Positions 44,993-53,081 of a DNA stretch of 64,000 bases are shown in pieces. Position numbers and translations under genes: made by a program. The notes below the pieces were generated by a model. The model had not been told where the DNA came from. It ran no database searches and saw only the letters and a list, made by a program, of their open reading frames with translations. How positions within the stretch are numbered: position 1 is the stretch's first letter; the number at the start of each line of letters is the position of its first letter. The stretch is from Robertmurraya korlensis (GTDB taxonomy: Bacteria; Bacillota; Bacilli; Bacillales; Cytobacillaceae), in assembly GCF_023715225.1 (NCBI RefSeq), contig NZ_JAMBNS010000003.1, positions 186,001-250,000 of the forward strand, written 5' to 3'.

Positions 44993-45026
44993 AAATCCAT
45001 GTGTGACTATCACACATGGATTTTTT
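44993..45026. terminator. Bidirectional terminator between mrpG and yuxO
   Basis: 14-bp stem AAATCCATGTGTGA/TCACACATGGATTT with a 3-nt loop and T run. Confidence 0.93.
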
Positions 45027-45405
45027 ATCTTTTCTCGATTACAGCTATTGTACAGCGTGACACACTTATAAGCTGATCTTGTTCGTCAGTTATTTTAATA
45101 TCCCACACCATTGTCGTTCGACCTTGATGAAGGACTGTTCCAGTAGCGGTTACGATACCGTCTCTTTTAGCTTTAATATGATTGGCATTGATTTCTAATC
45201 CAACGACAACTTCCTTTTCCTTATTAACCAATTCGTATGCTCCAATGGAAGCAACGCTTTCTGCAAGGGCCACTGATGCACCGCCATGGAGAAGGCCGAA
45301 CGGTTGACGTGTACGATCATCTACAGGCATCGTAGCGACGACTCTTCCTTTTTCAATCTGCTTAATTTCAATTCCTAGCGTTTGAATTAATGAGTTTCCC
45401 TTCAT
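45025..45405 (-). CDS. yuxO: YuxO hotdog-fold thioesterase (MenI-like)
   Basis: 126 residues of the PaaI/YuxO hotdog family: MPVDDRTRQPFGLLHGGASVALAES (catalytic Glu helix) and VVGLEINANHIKAKRDG. In B. subtilis YuxO is assigned as the 1,4-dihydroxy-2-naphthoyl-CoA hydrolase of menaquinone synthesis. AGGAGG precedes the ATG, which overlaps the stop of the DedA gene (ATGA). Confidence 0.88.
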   Translation of the reverse strand: MKGNSLIQTLGIEIKQIEKGRVVATMPVDDRTRQPFGLLHGGASVALAESVASIGAYELVNKEKEVVVGLEINANHIKAKRDGIVTATGTVLHQGRTTMVWDIKITDEQDQLISVSRCTIAVIEKR

Positions 45406-46016
45406 AAAGTTGAAGACCTCCTAAGCTTTTTTACTTTTTTCCGATTGATCACTTTTATTAAAAGAAACGAACATACAAAAACGATACTTCCCATAAGCAG
45501 TAATTCTGTTTCATACTGGACAAGGATTTCCTTCTGATCACCAAACCAATATCCAAGCGAAAATACGATACTCAGCCAAATAAAAGCCCCACTGTAGGCA
45601 AACAAGGCAAAAACTTTATAAGACAGCTTGCTTACTCCATAAATAAAGGGGACAAAGTTTCGTAATCCAGGGATAAAGTAACTAAACAGAAGGGAAAAAG
45701 CATGGTACTTTTCTATGGATTGGAAGGAACGGTCAATGGTACGAGCCATTCGTTTGCTCTTTCGAAAGAATGGAAGGAGTCTAACACCTATGTACTTTCC
45801 TGCGAGGTAGCTTGTAGTTAATGCAGCAACTATTCCTAGATATGTAGAAAGAAAGATGAATACTGGATTTAAGGTACCTAGAGATGCTGCTAACCCCACC
45901 GTCATGGCGATGATTTCATTAGGTACTGGCATGCCTACAACTCCGAACCAAAGCCAAAGGAACAGCCCTAAATATCCATTTTCCTCAATTAAATCAAGAA
46001 TAAAATCTAACTCCAT
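45402..46016 (-). CDS. DedA family membrane protein
   Basis: About 204 residues with five to six hydrophobic segments. It has ENGYLGLFLWLWFGVVGMPVPNE and the re-entrant motif FFRKSKRMARTIDRSF with FSYFIPGLRNFVPFIYGVSK (R-x3-P-G-R type). DedA/VTT proteins scramble or recycle lipids, including undecaprenyl phosphate. GGAGG lies 7 nt before the ATG at 46016. Co-transcribed with yuxO. A second DedA gene lies at 50206-50817. Confidence 0.9.
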   Translation of the reverse strand: MELDFILDLIEENGYLGLFLWLWFGVVGMPVPNEIIAMTVGLAASLGTLNPVFIFLSTYLGIVAALTTSYLAGKYIGVRLLPFFRKSKRMARTIDRSFQSIEKYHAFSLLFSYFIPGLRNFVPFIYGVSKLSYKVFALFAYSGAFIWLSIVFSLGYWFGDQKEILVQYETELLLMGSIVFVCSFLLIKVINRKKVKKLRRSSTL

Positions 46017-46183
46017 TCTTCCACCTCCCAAAACCACTTTAACAACATTAGTAACTAAGTAAATTAATTATAGCAAAATATAGTACCAACTAGGTCATTT
46101 TAACATTTTTGTAATGTTATCATTAGACATTCTTTCGGACGCATATATTATGTCGGATATATATCCATTTTCTAATAAAGGAT

Positions 46184-46621
46184 GTGAAATGGTTGTATTA
46201 CTACGATCCTAGAAGCTTTCAATACTATTACGTACCCTTTCAAGCCTACCCACACTTCTCACCCTATTACTCCGTAGGCGCACGTCAGTCACCTTTCTAC
46301 TTTCAACCCGATTATTACTTCCGGCCTTTTCAAGAGGTAAATCCACAGTTATTTATGACTTCAGCTAAATATATGCAATCACTGATGAAAGATGCAAGTG
46401 TGCTTCTTGAAAGAATGGCTGATTCAAAGGAGTTTGCCAAACAGCTTATGAGCAACGCACAAGAATCGAAGCAGAAGCTTGTCGAAGACCAAATTAAACA
46501 TACGGGAATTCAGAACATCCCTGTTGTAAGCTATACACCGGATGGTTTAAAACTAGTCTTCAGCAGGGATATAGATACGATAAATTGCTGTAACTTGACT
46601 CTTACGGTCAGGTGGATGTAA
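46184..46621 (+). CDS. Tyr/Pro/Phe-rich small protein, possible spore surface protein
   Basis: Up to 145 residues. The first 50 are unusually rich in Tyr, Phe and Pro (DPRSFQYYYVPFQAYPHFSP). The rest is helical (LLERMADSKEFAKQLMSNAQ) and ends in a short strand region VVSYTPDGLKLVFS. I do not recognise a family; the composition resembles spore coat and outer-surface proteins of bacilli. The GTG start at 46184 lies too close to AAAGGA; a TTG at 46193, with 10 nt spacing, is more likely the real start. Confidence 0.65.
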   Translation: MKWLYYYDPRSFQYYYVPFQAYPHFSPYYSVGARQSPFYFQPDYYFRPFQEVNPQLFMTSAKYMQSLMKDASVLLERMADSKEFAKQLMSNAQESKQKLVEDQIKHTGIQNIPVVSYTPDGLKLVFSRDIDTINCCNLTLTVRWM

Positions 46622-46636
46622 GGGTGTGTTCACAAT

Positions 46637-46675
46637 AAAAAGGTTGAAAATCGTTATAGTGATTTCAACCTTTTC
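46637..46675. terminator. Terminator between the two Tyr-rich protein genes
   Basis: Stem AAAAGGTTGAAA with TTTCAACCTTTT around a short loop; convergent genes. Confidence 0.85.
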
Positions 46676-46709
46676 GTCGTACCTTTTAGTTTTCTAACAT
46701 AATTTTTTA

Positions 46710-46907
46710 TTAATAGTATGGATATCCATATCCATAGACTGGTGGATAGTATGGATATGGATATGGGTATGGGTAGAATGGTCTTGGCCGATAAAATGCG
46801 CCACCTAACAACCCTCCCGCAAAACCACCTAATAATCCAGCCGCAAATGGTGCTCCGAAGAAAAATCGATCTCCACGATGATGTGGTCCAACGTAATGAT
46901 GTTGCAT
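46710..46907 (-). CDS. Gly/Tyr/Pro-rich small protein
   Basis: 65 residues. His-rich N-terminus (MQHHYVGPHHRGD), a Gly/Ala-rich hydrophobic middle (GAPFAAGLLGGFAGGLLGG) that may be a membrane helix, and a Tyr-Pro repeat tail (PYPYPYPYYPP). This layout is common in small Bacillus spore coat or surface proteins, but the function is unknown. AAAGGAGGTATACGA gives a very strong start, which decides this frame over the longer overlapping frame (46654-46926). Confidence 0.75.
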   Translation of the reverse strand: MQHHYVGPHHRGDRFFFGAPFAAGLLGGFAGGLLGGAFYRPRPFYPYPYPYPYYPPVYGYGYPYY

Positions 46908-47102
46908 TCGTATACCTCCTTTTCATGTCTGTACTTCCCTACACTACTTCATATGCAACAAACACCTAGTTGGAATAGGCTAACGTCCATCATGTGGAAA
47001 GATAATATAAGGCGGGCTTTGTATAATGTTTGGATTATAAGGAGGTAGGTTGGTGGAGTCTTTGTGGAGTTGTGTGGAGAAAGACCATTAGCTGTTTGCT
47101 GA

Positions 47103-47197
47103 TTTTGGTCTTCATCAAGGCGATGAAGACCATTTCTCCTGGATCTTAACCCGTTTTGATCTTCATAAGCTCAATGAACGTCGTTTCCTACTCATGC
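47103..47197. repeat. Imperfect 51-bp tandem repeat with a hairpin
   Basis: Two units begin TTTTGRTCTTCAT at 47103 and 47154 (period 51). The first contains a perfect 10-bp hairpin (47107-47116 with 47122-47131). A third partial match lies just upstream (AGACCATTAGC at about 47081). They fill the 336-nt gap 46908-47243 together with the terminator at its end. No coding frame fits. Confidence 0.65.
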
Positions 47198-47233
47198 AAA
47201 AAAAAAAAAACGTGAACTCTTGAAGAATTCACG
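47198..47233 (-). terminator. Terminator of the 63-residue protein gene
   Basis: Stem 47211-47216 with 47228-47233 and weaker inner pairs, then 13 T on the minus strand. Confidence 0.85.
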
Positions 47234-47243
47234 CCTGTCGCCT

Positions 47244-47435
47244 TTACTCCTGACCTAAAATCCCAGCTGTTTGGTCGCATGATTGTAGGGCTGAGTTTAC
47301 TTGTTGCAAGGTTTGCTCGATGCGGTCACGGTTAGATCCCTTTTCAACTGTATTTAAAGCATTTTGTAAGCAATCCTTTGCTTCTGATAAGGCACTTACT
47401 GAATCTTGGACATATCCTCTAGCGTTTTTCTGCAT
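47244..47435 (-). CDS. Small helical protein, unknown
   Basis: 63 residues, fully helical (VSALSEAKDCLQNALNTVEK, IEQTLQQVNSALQSCDQTA) with two cysteines. I do not know a named family. ATAAGGAGGTTTTTATTC fixes the start at 47435 rather than the longer frame to 47522. It has its own terminator. Small helical proteins like this are common in bacilli as spore or regulatory proteins; no function is claimed. Confidence 0.75.
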   Translation of the reverse strand: MQKNARGYVQDSVSALSEAKDCLQNALNTVEKGSNRDRIEQTLQQVNSALQSCDQTAGILGQE

Positions 47436-47639
47436 GAATAAAAACCTCCTTATATATGGTACGGAGATATTATTTACCTTTTGAAGTAGAATATGCTTTT
47501 CCCTTGCACAAAGTATTGGCATTTTCTTGACAGTTAAAAATAAGGCAGAGGCAAATATCCATTTTTCGCACCTTCTCTTAGTGCCTGTCTATAATATATA
47601 GTGATATTTTTTGTACATTACAAAAGGGAGCTGAAATCA

Positions 47640-48110
47640 TTGGACAGCGAACAGCTTGATGATTTATATAGCCAAATAAAATTAACTGGATCGAAAGCAG
47701 AGACTTTAATAAACGATTGGATAAAAAATCGAGTAAACAAAGAGGACATCATTGGACTACTAGGTAGAAGAACACAATGGTACGGGAAGCTTATTAAGGA
47801 GCTGCAAGACGCTGTGGAAACAGCCTCGGTCCCATTAAACATACCAACCAAAAGGGACGTAGCAAGTGTGGCCAAACTGACGATTCAAAACGAAGATCGG
47901 CTGGAGGATATTCAGCAAAAATTAGCACAAATAGAAACGACGCTACAGCGATTAGAAGCTGGAATGGGTACAAAACCCTCACCTACTAACACCCCTTTAA
48001 AAAGAGCAAGCAGAAGACCTCTTGACCGTAATGAAAGAGCACAGCTTGTTCAAGAAAATCTTGCAAGGCTCTCAGATGCTTTATTAAATCAATCGAAGCT
48101 TGGTGAGTAG
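47640..48110 (+). CDS. phaR: PhaR, class IV PHA synthase subunit
   Basis: About 156 residues, helical and charged (LDDLYSQIKLTGSKAETLIN, a coiled-coil segment VAKLTIQNEDRLEDIQQKLAQ, then a Pro/Arg-rich linker). It lies 1 nt before phaC, as PhaR does in Bacillus PHA operons, and it is the right size range. PhaR is required for class IV PHA synthase activity. The start is a TTG at 47640 with GGGAG about 10 nt upstream; the in-frame GTG at 47601 lacks an RBS. The identification rests on context and pattern. Confidence 0.82.
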   Translation: MDSEQLDDLYSQIKLTGSKAETLINDWIKNRVNKEDIIGLLGRRTQWYGKLIKELQDAVETASVPLNIPTKRDVASVAKLTIQNEDRLEDIQQKLAQIETTLQRLEAGMGTKPSPTNTPLKRASRRPLDRNERAQLVQENLARLSDALLNQSKLGE

Positions 48111-48111
48111 T

Positions 48112-49185
48112 ATGGAAGCTGAACGATTTTCACTTGAGAAAAATCGATGGAGTTCACTGTTCCGTGCGTTTACCGACGGACCTTCCATTACAGCAGCAAC
48201 ACCTAGACAAGCACTCTGGAAAAGAAACAAAGCCACTTTATGGTACTATCCTGCACCTGTTAAAAGATATCAGACACCACTCTATTTAATTTATTCTTTA
48301 GTCAATCAAGCAACGATACTAGATTTATTACCAAATACAAGTTTAATCGGAGCTCTTACCAATGCTGGCTATGAAGTGTATTTAATCGACTTTGGAATCC
48401 CAAGATACGAAGATCGCGACATGACCATCGACGATTATGTACTCAAGTATATCCAGTCAGGTGCAAGGATCGCTCTGAAACATTCCAATAGCAATAGCAT
48501 TAGTCTCATGGGATTTTGCCTCGGAGGAACACTCGCAGCTATTTACGCAGCCATAGCCAAGGAACCAATCGAGAATCTTATTCTCTTTGTTACTCCTGTC
48601 GACTTTTCGCATTTTCCGAAGTTTGATCTCTTACACCAAGCCATCAAGGATAAAACGATCGACCTATCACCTCTTATAGATAGTCTAGGAATTATGCCAG
48701 CAACCTTTATCCATTATGGCGTTCGACTAATCACTTCCCCTGTCTATATCTCTCCGTATTTATCACTATTAGTAAAAGGACATAACAAAGAATACGCACA
48801 CAAATGGTCATTATTCAATCAATGGACAAAGGAGCATATTCCCTTTCCGGGTGCCGCTCTTAAGCAAATGGTGAATGAGCTAATCATCCACAATAAGTTA
48901 GTAACAGGAAAATTTACGATTGGTGGAAAACCAGCCAGATTGCAACAAATACTTTCTAACCTATTAGTGATTGCTTCAACTAATGATGAACTCGTACCAA
49001 TAGAGCAAGCCTTGCCCATGATGACATTAGTAGGAAGCGAAGACAAGGAGCTTATACAGTTGCCAAATGGACATACTGGTATTGCTTCAGGTGCGGGATT
49101 ACCCACCACCCTTTTTCACTGGTTAGCAAGCCGGTCTCATCCATTACTCATAGAAAGCGAGGAGGGTAATCTAGATTGGAAATAG
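48112..49185 (+). CDS. phaC: PhaC, class IV poly(3-hydroxyalkanoate) synthase
   Basis: 357 residues, the size of Bacillus PhaC. Alpha/beta hydrolase fold with the synthase box GFCLGG: nucleophile Cys136, with Asp292 (STNDELVP) and His321 (NGHTGI). It polymerises 3-hydroxyacyl-CoA to storage polyester at the granule surface. The start at 48112 is one base after the phaR stop. No phaB (reductase), phaP (phasin) or phaQ is next to it, unlike the B. megaterium cluster. Confidence 0.93.
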   Translation: MEAERFSLEKNRWSSLFRAFTDGPSITAATPRQALWKRNKATLWYYPAPVKRYQTPLYLIYSLVNQATILDLLPNTSLIGALTNAGYEVYLIDFGIPRYEDRDMTIDDYVLKYIQSGARIALKHSNSNSISLMGFCLGGTLAAIYAAIAKEPIENLILFVTPVDFSHFPKFDLLHQAIKDKTIDLSPLIDSLGIMPATFIHYGVRLITSPVYISPYLSLLVKGHNKEYAHKWSLFNQWTKEHIPFPGAALKQMVNELIIHNKLVTGKFTIGGKPARLQQILSNLLVIASTNDELVPIEQALPMMTLVGSEDKELIQLPNGHTGIASGAGLPTTLFHWLASRSHPLLIESEEGNLDWK

Positions 49186-49289
49186 AAATGTATGATGAAG
49201 TTTATGAGTATTTAGGATTTGCTTATATCGTATTTCAACTGTTTTTTGAAAAAGGATACGGTATGTTTTATATGAATTTTTTCGAATAA
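49176..49289 (+). CDS. Small 37-residue ORF overlapping the end of phaC
   Basis: Begins at a TTG with AGGAGGG 9 nt upstream, inside the last codons of phaC, in another frame (49176 to phaC stop 49185). The product is MEIEMYDEVYEYLGFAYIVF followed by an aromatic tail ending MFYMNFFE. It is amphipathic and Tyr/Phe-rich, with no Cys. The terminator follows 4 nt after its stop. The strong RBS and this tight packing suggest a real, translationally coupled gene of the PHA operon; no family is known to me. Confidence 0.6.
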   Translation: MEIEMYDEVYEYLGFAYIVFQLFFEKGYGMFYMNFFE

Positions 49290-49292
49290 TAG

Positions 49293-49320
49293 AAAAAGGC
49301 CCCCTATAGAGGCCTTTTTC
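49293..49320. terminator. Bidirectional terminator between the PHA operon and uppP
   Basis: 9-bp stem AAAAAGGCC/GGCCTTTTT between convergent transcription units. Confidence 0.9.
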
Positions 49321-49322
49321 TG

Positions 49323-50159
49323 TTATAAGATAAATACTACAAAGATAATCGTTGCAAGAATGATTCGATAAATTGCAAATGGAATTAATTGAACTTTATT
49401 AATTAACGCTAGGAAAAAACGAATTGAAATAAGTGCAAATACGAACGCACTAATGAAGCCGGCAATAAAGAAAGGGAGTGCATCCATTGTAAAGTATTCC
49501 CAGCTATTTAATAGAGAAATTAAGCTTGCACCAGCCATGATTGGAACAGCCATAATGAATGTAAAGTCAGCTGCTGCACGGTGGCTTAATCCTAAAATGA
49601 CTCCCCCGGACATCGTCGATCCTGAACGAGAAAACCCTGGCCATAATGCAATACATTGGAACAATCCAATGATAATGGCTTGCTTGTACGAAATCTGATC
49701 GACCGTTTCCACCTTTGGCTTTTTATCCTTTGGCATTAAATCAGCAATAATCATAAGTACCGCACCAGCAACAAGTCCGATTAATACTGTTTCTGTTGTA
49801 AAAAGATGCTCATCAATATAGTCGTCAAATAACACACCAAGAAGTCCAGCCGGAAGGAGACCAACGATAACTTGAGAAAGTTTAAGCTTTTTCCCACCAT
49901 ACTCTTGCTTCGTTTTTCTTGATGAAAGTCCCAATAACTGTATAAAACGGTCTTTGAACACAATAACAACCGCCAAAATAGAACCAAGCTGAATAACAAC
50001 CTTGAACGTGTTAGCCACTTCACTGCCGAACAATTCTTTTGATTTAAAAAGCATATCATCTACTATAATCATATGACCAGTTGAGGAAACTGGAGCAAAT
50101 TCCGTTAATCCTTCTACAAGGCCTAAAATAATCGCAACAAATATATCCCATACATTCAT
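49323..50159 (-). CDS. uppP: Undecaprenyl-diphosphate phosphatase (BacA/UppP)
   Basis: 278 residues, about seven or eight membrane helices. GLVEGLTEFAPVSSTGHMI holds the family motif with the catalytic Glu; LWPGFSRSGSTMSGG is the second active-site motif with the conserved Arg. It recycles the undecaprenyl carrier used for peptidoglycan and EPS and gives bacitracin resistance. The ATG at 50159 is used, one codon after a TTG. GAGGT lies about 10 nt upstream. Confidence 0.95.
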   Translation of the reverse strand: MNVWDIFVAIILGLVEGLTEFAPVSSTGHMIIVDDMLFKSKELFGSEVANTFKVVIQLGSILAVVIVFKDRFIQLLGLSSRKTKQEYGGKKLKLSQVIVGLLPAGLLGVLFDDYIDEHLFTTETVLIGLVAGAVLMIIADLMPKDKKPKVETVDQISYKQAIIIGLFQCIALWPGFSRSGSTMSGGVILGLSHRAAADFTFIMAVPIMAGASLISLLNSWEYFTMDALPFFIAGFISAFVFALISIRFFLALINKVQLIPFAIYRIILATIIFVVFIL

Positions 50160-50205
50160 CAATTACATACCTCTGTTTCTATTAATTCGTTCCATGCATA
50201 AACAC

Positions 50206-50817
50206 TTACTTTTTATAAAAAATTCTTCTTCCGAAAAAGATGAGTACCGCTAAAATCGCGATAGCACCTACTCCATAAATAATATCGGAATACACTTCTG
50301 TGTAACTTAAAATCTGCTTCCAATTCTCTCCAAGCTTTGCTCCAATAACAATCAGAAGCGTGTTCCAAATCGCTGTTCCTAAAAGCGTAAAAAGTAGGAA
50401 CAACGGCATTTTCATATTAGACATCCCGGCAGGTACAGAAATAAGACTTCTTAATAACGGAACCATTCGGCAGAAGAATACCGTCCATATTCCGTAACGG
50501 TCAAACCAAGCATCCGCTTTGTATACATCTTCTCTTTTTAATTGAAGGTATTTACCCCAACGGTCCACAATTTTTTCCAAACGTTCAACATCCAAAATCG
50601 TCCCAATATAGTATAAAATCGTTCCACCAACCACTGATCCAGCCGTTGACGCAACGATCATCATCGCTACCGACAATTCAGTTTTGGTTGTCATAAATCC
50701 ACTAAACGGTAGTACAAGTTCAGATGGAATGGGTGGAAACACATTTTCTATTACAATAATTAAAAATACCCCAAGATACCCATAGTTCTCAATAATATTA
50801 AAGATCCATTCTTCCAT
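50206..50817 (-). CDS. DedA family membrane protein
   Basis: 203 residues, DedA/SNARE-associated family: ENYGYLGVFLIIVIENVFPPIPSE, the second re-entrant motif RMVPLLRSLISVPAGMSNM and AIWNTLLIVIGAKLGENW. Five or six hydrophobic segments. AGGAGGAAATT gives the start. It is next to uppP in the same direction, in keeping with a role in undecaprenyl phosphate recycling (an inference from work on DedA proteins as C55-P translocases). Confidence 0.92.
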   Translation of the reverse strand: MEEWIFNIIENYGYLGVFLIIVIENVFPPIPSELVLPFSGFMTTKTELSVAMMIVASTAGSVVGGTILYYIGTILDVERLEKIVDRWGKYLQLKREDVYKADAWFDRYGIWTVFFCRMVPLLRSLISVPAGMSNMKMPLFLLFTLLGTAIWNTLLIVIGAKLGENWKQILSYTEVYSDIIYGVGAIAILAVLIFFGRRIFYKK

Positions 50818-50940
50818 AATTTCCTCCTTGCCAAACAGCCCTTTTCAAATCAATTCGTTCTGTCTTCAACTTCATAATTGTAATCATTTGTGCAATGCCC
50901 TGTCTACCTTCTTTTTAGAATATGGTTTAATTTCCCTCTT

Positions 50941-51534
50941 TTAATCCCAAGTAAAACGTTCTTCCTTCCATGGGTTTCCATAGTTGTGATAGCCATTTTT
51001 CTCCCAAAAGCCAGGTTTATCATCTTTAGAAAACTCGATTGCCCGAAGCCATTTGGCACTTTTCCAAAAGTACAAATGGGGAATTACCGCGCGCAGAGGA
51101 TATCCATGCTCAGGTGTGAGCGGTATCCCATTAAAGCTGTGAGCGAGCAAACTTGTCTCTTTTGCAAAGTCTTCAAAAGGAATATTAGCTGACCAGCCTT
51201 CTTCCGCATGAAAAATGACATGTTCTACTCCCTCTAACAATTCAACCGCACCCAGCACAGCCCGTGTACTTATTCCACCCCACGTATTATCAAGCTTCGA
51301 CCACCCAGTCACACAATGAATATCGTTTTGATATTCTGTTTGTGGTAATTCCATAAGCTCAGAAAAAGTGAAAACTACTTCCTCTTTCACTTCACCAAAT
51401 AGACGAAGATTCCATTCATTTAAGTTTTTATAATATGGAACATTCCCGTGATGTAACACAGGAAAAGTGGTGGTTACATTTTGATTAGGAGGTACACGTT
51501 CGTTTGTCTTCTTGCTTACTTTTCCAAAGTACAT
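50941..51534 (-). CDS. yuiH: YuiH, sulfite-oxidase-like molybdopterin protein
   Basis: 197 residues of the oxidoreductase molybdopterin-binding (sulfite oxidase) family: NDIHCVTGWSKLDNTWGGIS, where the Cys is the molybdenum ligand, and HGYPLRAVIPHLYFWKSAKW. It lacks a heme domain and a signal peptide, so it is likely cytoplasmic. Substrate unknown. The position before yuiF agrees with B. subtilis yuiH. AGGGGAG precedes the ATG. Confidence 0.9.
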   Translation of the reverse strand: MYFGKVSKKTNERVPPNQNVTTTFPVLHHGNVPYYKNLNEWNLRLFGEVKEEVVFTFSELMELPQTEYQNDIHCVTGWSKLDNTWGGISTRAVLGAVELLEGVEHVIFHAEEGWSANIPFEDFAKETSLLAHSFNGIPLTPEHGYPLRAVIPHLYFWKSAKWLRAIEFSKDDKPGFWEKNGYHNYGNPWKEERFTWD

Positions 51535-51572
51535 ACAAGCACTCCCCTATTGTTAATATGTATAAGCAAATC

Positions 51573-51604
51573 AAAAAATGCAGCCTTCATTAAGAAAGCT
51601 GCAC
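51573..51604 (-). terminator. Terminator of yuiF
   Basis: Minus strand GCAGC..GCTGC stem with a mismatch and further TTC/GAA pairs, then ATTTTTTG. Confidence 0.7.
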
Positions 51605-51613
51605 TTTCACCTA

Positions 51614-52927
51614 TTATAATACCATAGCCGCGATCCAACCGAAAATGACAAGTGGTATATTGTAATGAATAAAGGTTGGCACACATGTGTCCCAAATATG
51701 ATTATGCTGACCATCTGCATTCAATCCGGCTGTAGGACCGAGCGTACTATCAGAAGCCGGAGACCCTGCATCTCCTAGCGCTGCTGCTGTACCTACTAAT
51801 GCGATCGTAGCCATCGGACTAAAACCTAATTCCATACAAAGTGGCACGAAAATGGTAGCAATGATAGGGATGGTAGAGAAAGAAGATCCAATACCCATAG
51901 TCACTAACAAACCTACTACTAGCATCAATAATGCAGCAAGCCCCTGGTTTCCACCAATCACATTTGCGGACTGCTGAACAAGCTCATCCACTGCTCCAGT
52001 TGCTTTTAACACTTCGGCAAATCCAAAGGCCGATAACATGACAAATCCGATAAAGGCCATCATTTTCATTCCATCTGTTAGAAGCTCGTCCGCTTCACGC
52101 CACTTCACGGAACCACTCAAGTAGATAATAATAATCCCTGCAAGAGCACCGATGATCATTGAATCGAGGAGAATTTGCACGATCAATGCACCAATGATCG
52201 CCAGTACAGCAAAAACGATAGCTAACTTACTTTGTTCTTGCTTTTCTACTTTAATTAAGTCGTGTGTCACATAGTTTCTTCCTTTACGGTAAGAAAAGAA
52301 AATAGCAATTAATAATCCTACTAAAAGACCTGCTGTCGGAATTAACATCGCTGTCGGAATATCAGCAGGGTCAATGGTTAATCCACTATCAGACATATTA
52401 GTAGCTAGTATATCATGAAAGATTTTTCCAAATCCTGCGGGTAAAAGAATATAAGGGGCCGTTAACCCGAATGTTAATACAGACGCGATTAATCTTCTGT
52501 CTATTTTTAACTCATTCATCACATTTAATAGTGGTGGAATTAAAATAGGAATAAACGCAATATGGATAGGAATCAGGTTTTGCGAGAAGCAAGCCATTAA
52601 TAAAATCGCAAAAACAATCAGCGCTTTTGAATAAACTTTAGCTTTCGAATCACCATTCTTTTGAACCATTTTTAAGACGGCATCGACCAATACATTTGGC
52701 AGTCCAGTCTTTGAAATGGCAATAGCAAAGCCACCTAATAAAGCGTAACTTAAGGCAACCTCCGCACTTCCTCCTAATCCTCCAGAGAAAATTTCAATCG
52801 TTTCTCCTATCGATAACCCGCCGGTTAATCCACCGACGATCGCTCCGATAATAAGGGATAACACGACATTTACGCGAAATAAACTTAATAGTAGCATAAC
52901 AAGCACGGCAAGGATGACTGCATTCAT
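51614..52927 (-). CDS. yuiF: YuiF, Na+/H+ antiporter family transporter
   Basis: 437 residues with about 11 membrane helices. It has features of the NhaC-like Na_H_antiporter family: [40 protein letters not shown] and [21 protein letters not shown] near the C-terminus. Expected to exchange sodium for protons, or to transport an organic acid or amino acid. The place between yuiH and pepA fits YuiF. AAAGGAG lies about 12 nt before the ATG. Confidence 0.88.
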   Translation of the reverse strand: MNAVILAVLVMLLLSLFRVNVVLSLIIGAIVGGLTGGLSIGETIEIFSGGLGGSAEVALSYALLGGFAIAISKTGLPNVLVDAVLKMVQKNGDSKAKVYSKALIVFAILLMACFSQNLIPIHIAFIPILIPPLLNVMNELKIDRRLIASVLTFGLTAPYILLPAGFGKIFHDILATNMSDSGLTIDPADIPTAMLIPTAGLLVGLLIAIFFSYRKGRNYVTHDLIKVEKQEQSKLAIVFAVLAIIGALIVQILLDSMIIGALAGIIIIYLSGSVKWREADELLTDGMKMMAFIGFVMLSAFGFAEVLKATGAVDELVQQSANVIGGNQGLAALLMLVVGLLVTMGIGSSFSTIPIIATIFVPLCMELGFSPMATIALVGTAAALGDAGSPASDSTLGPTAGLNADGQHNHIWDTCVPTFIHYNIPLVIFGWIAAMVL

Positions 52928-53038
52928 GTTGTATAAGTGCTCCTTTCTATTAACAATCCTTTAGTTTGGTAAATTGGTAGAGTAATAAAACACAAGAATT
53001 AAAATAGCATAGAATTTCAAAGCCTGTCAAGGAAATTA

Positions 53039-53076
53039 AAAAAACTCTAAGGACTTTTACCCCTAGAGTTTTTTTC
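53039..53076 (-). terminator. Terminator of pepA
   Basis: Stem AAAACTCTA..TAGAGTTTT with inner GG/CC and a long T run. Confidence 0.85.
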
Positions 53077-53081
53077 ACCAA

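Noticed and set aside
46654-46926. 90-residue Trp/Ile/Arg-rich ORF on the minus strand
   Set aside because: Shadow of the Gly/Tyr-rich gene 46710-46907, which has the RBS and the typical composition.
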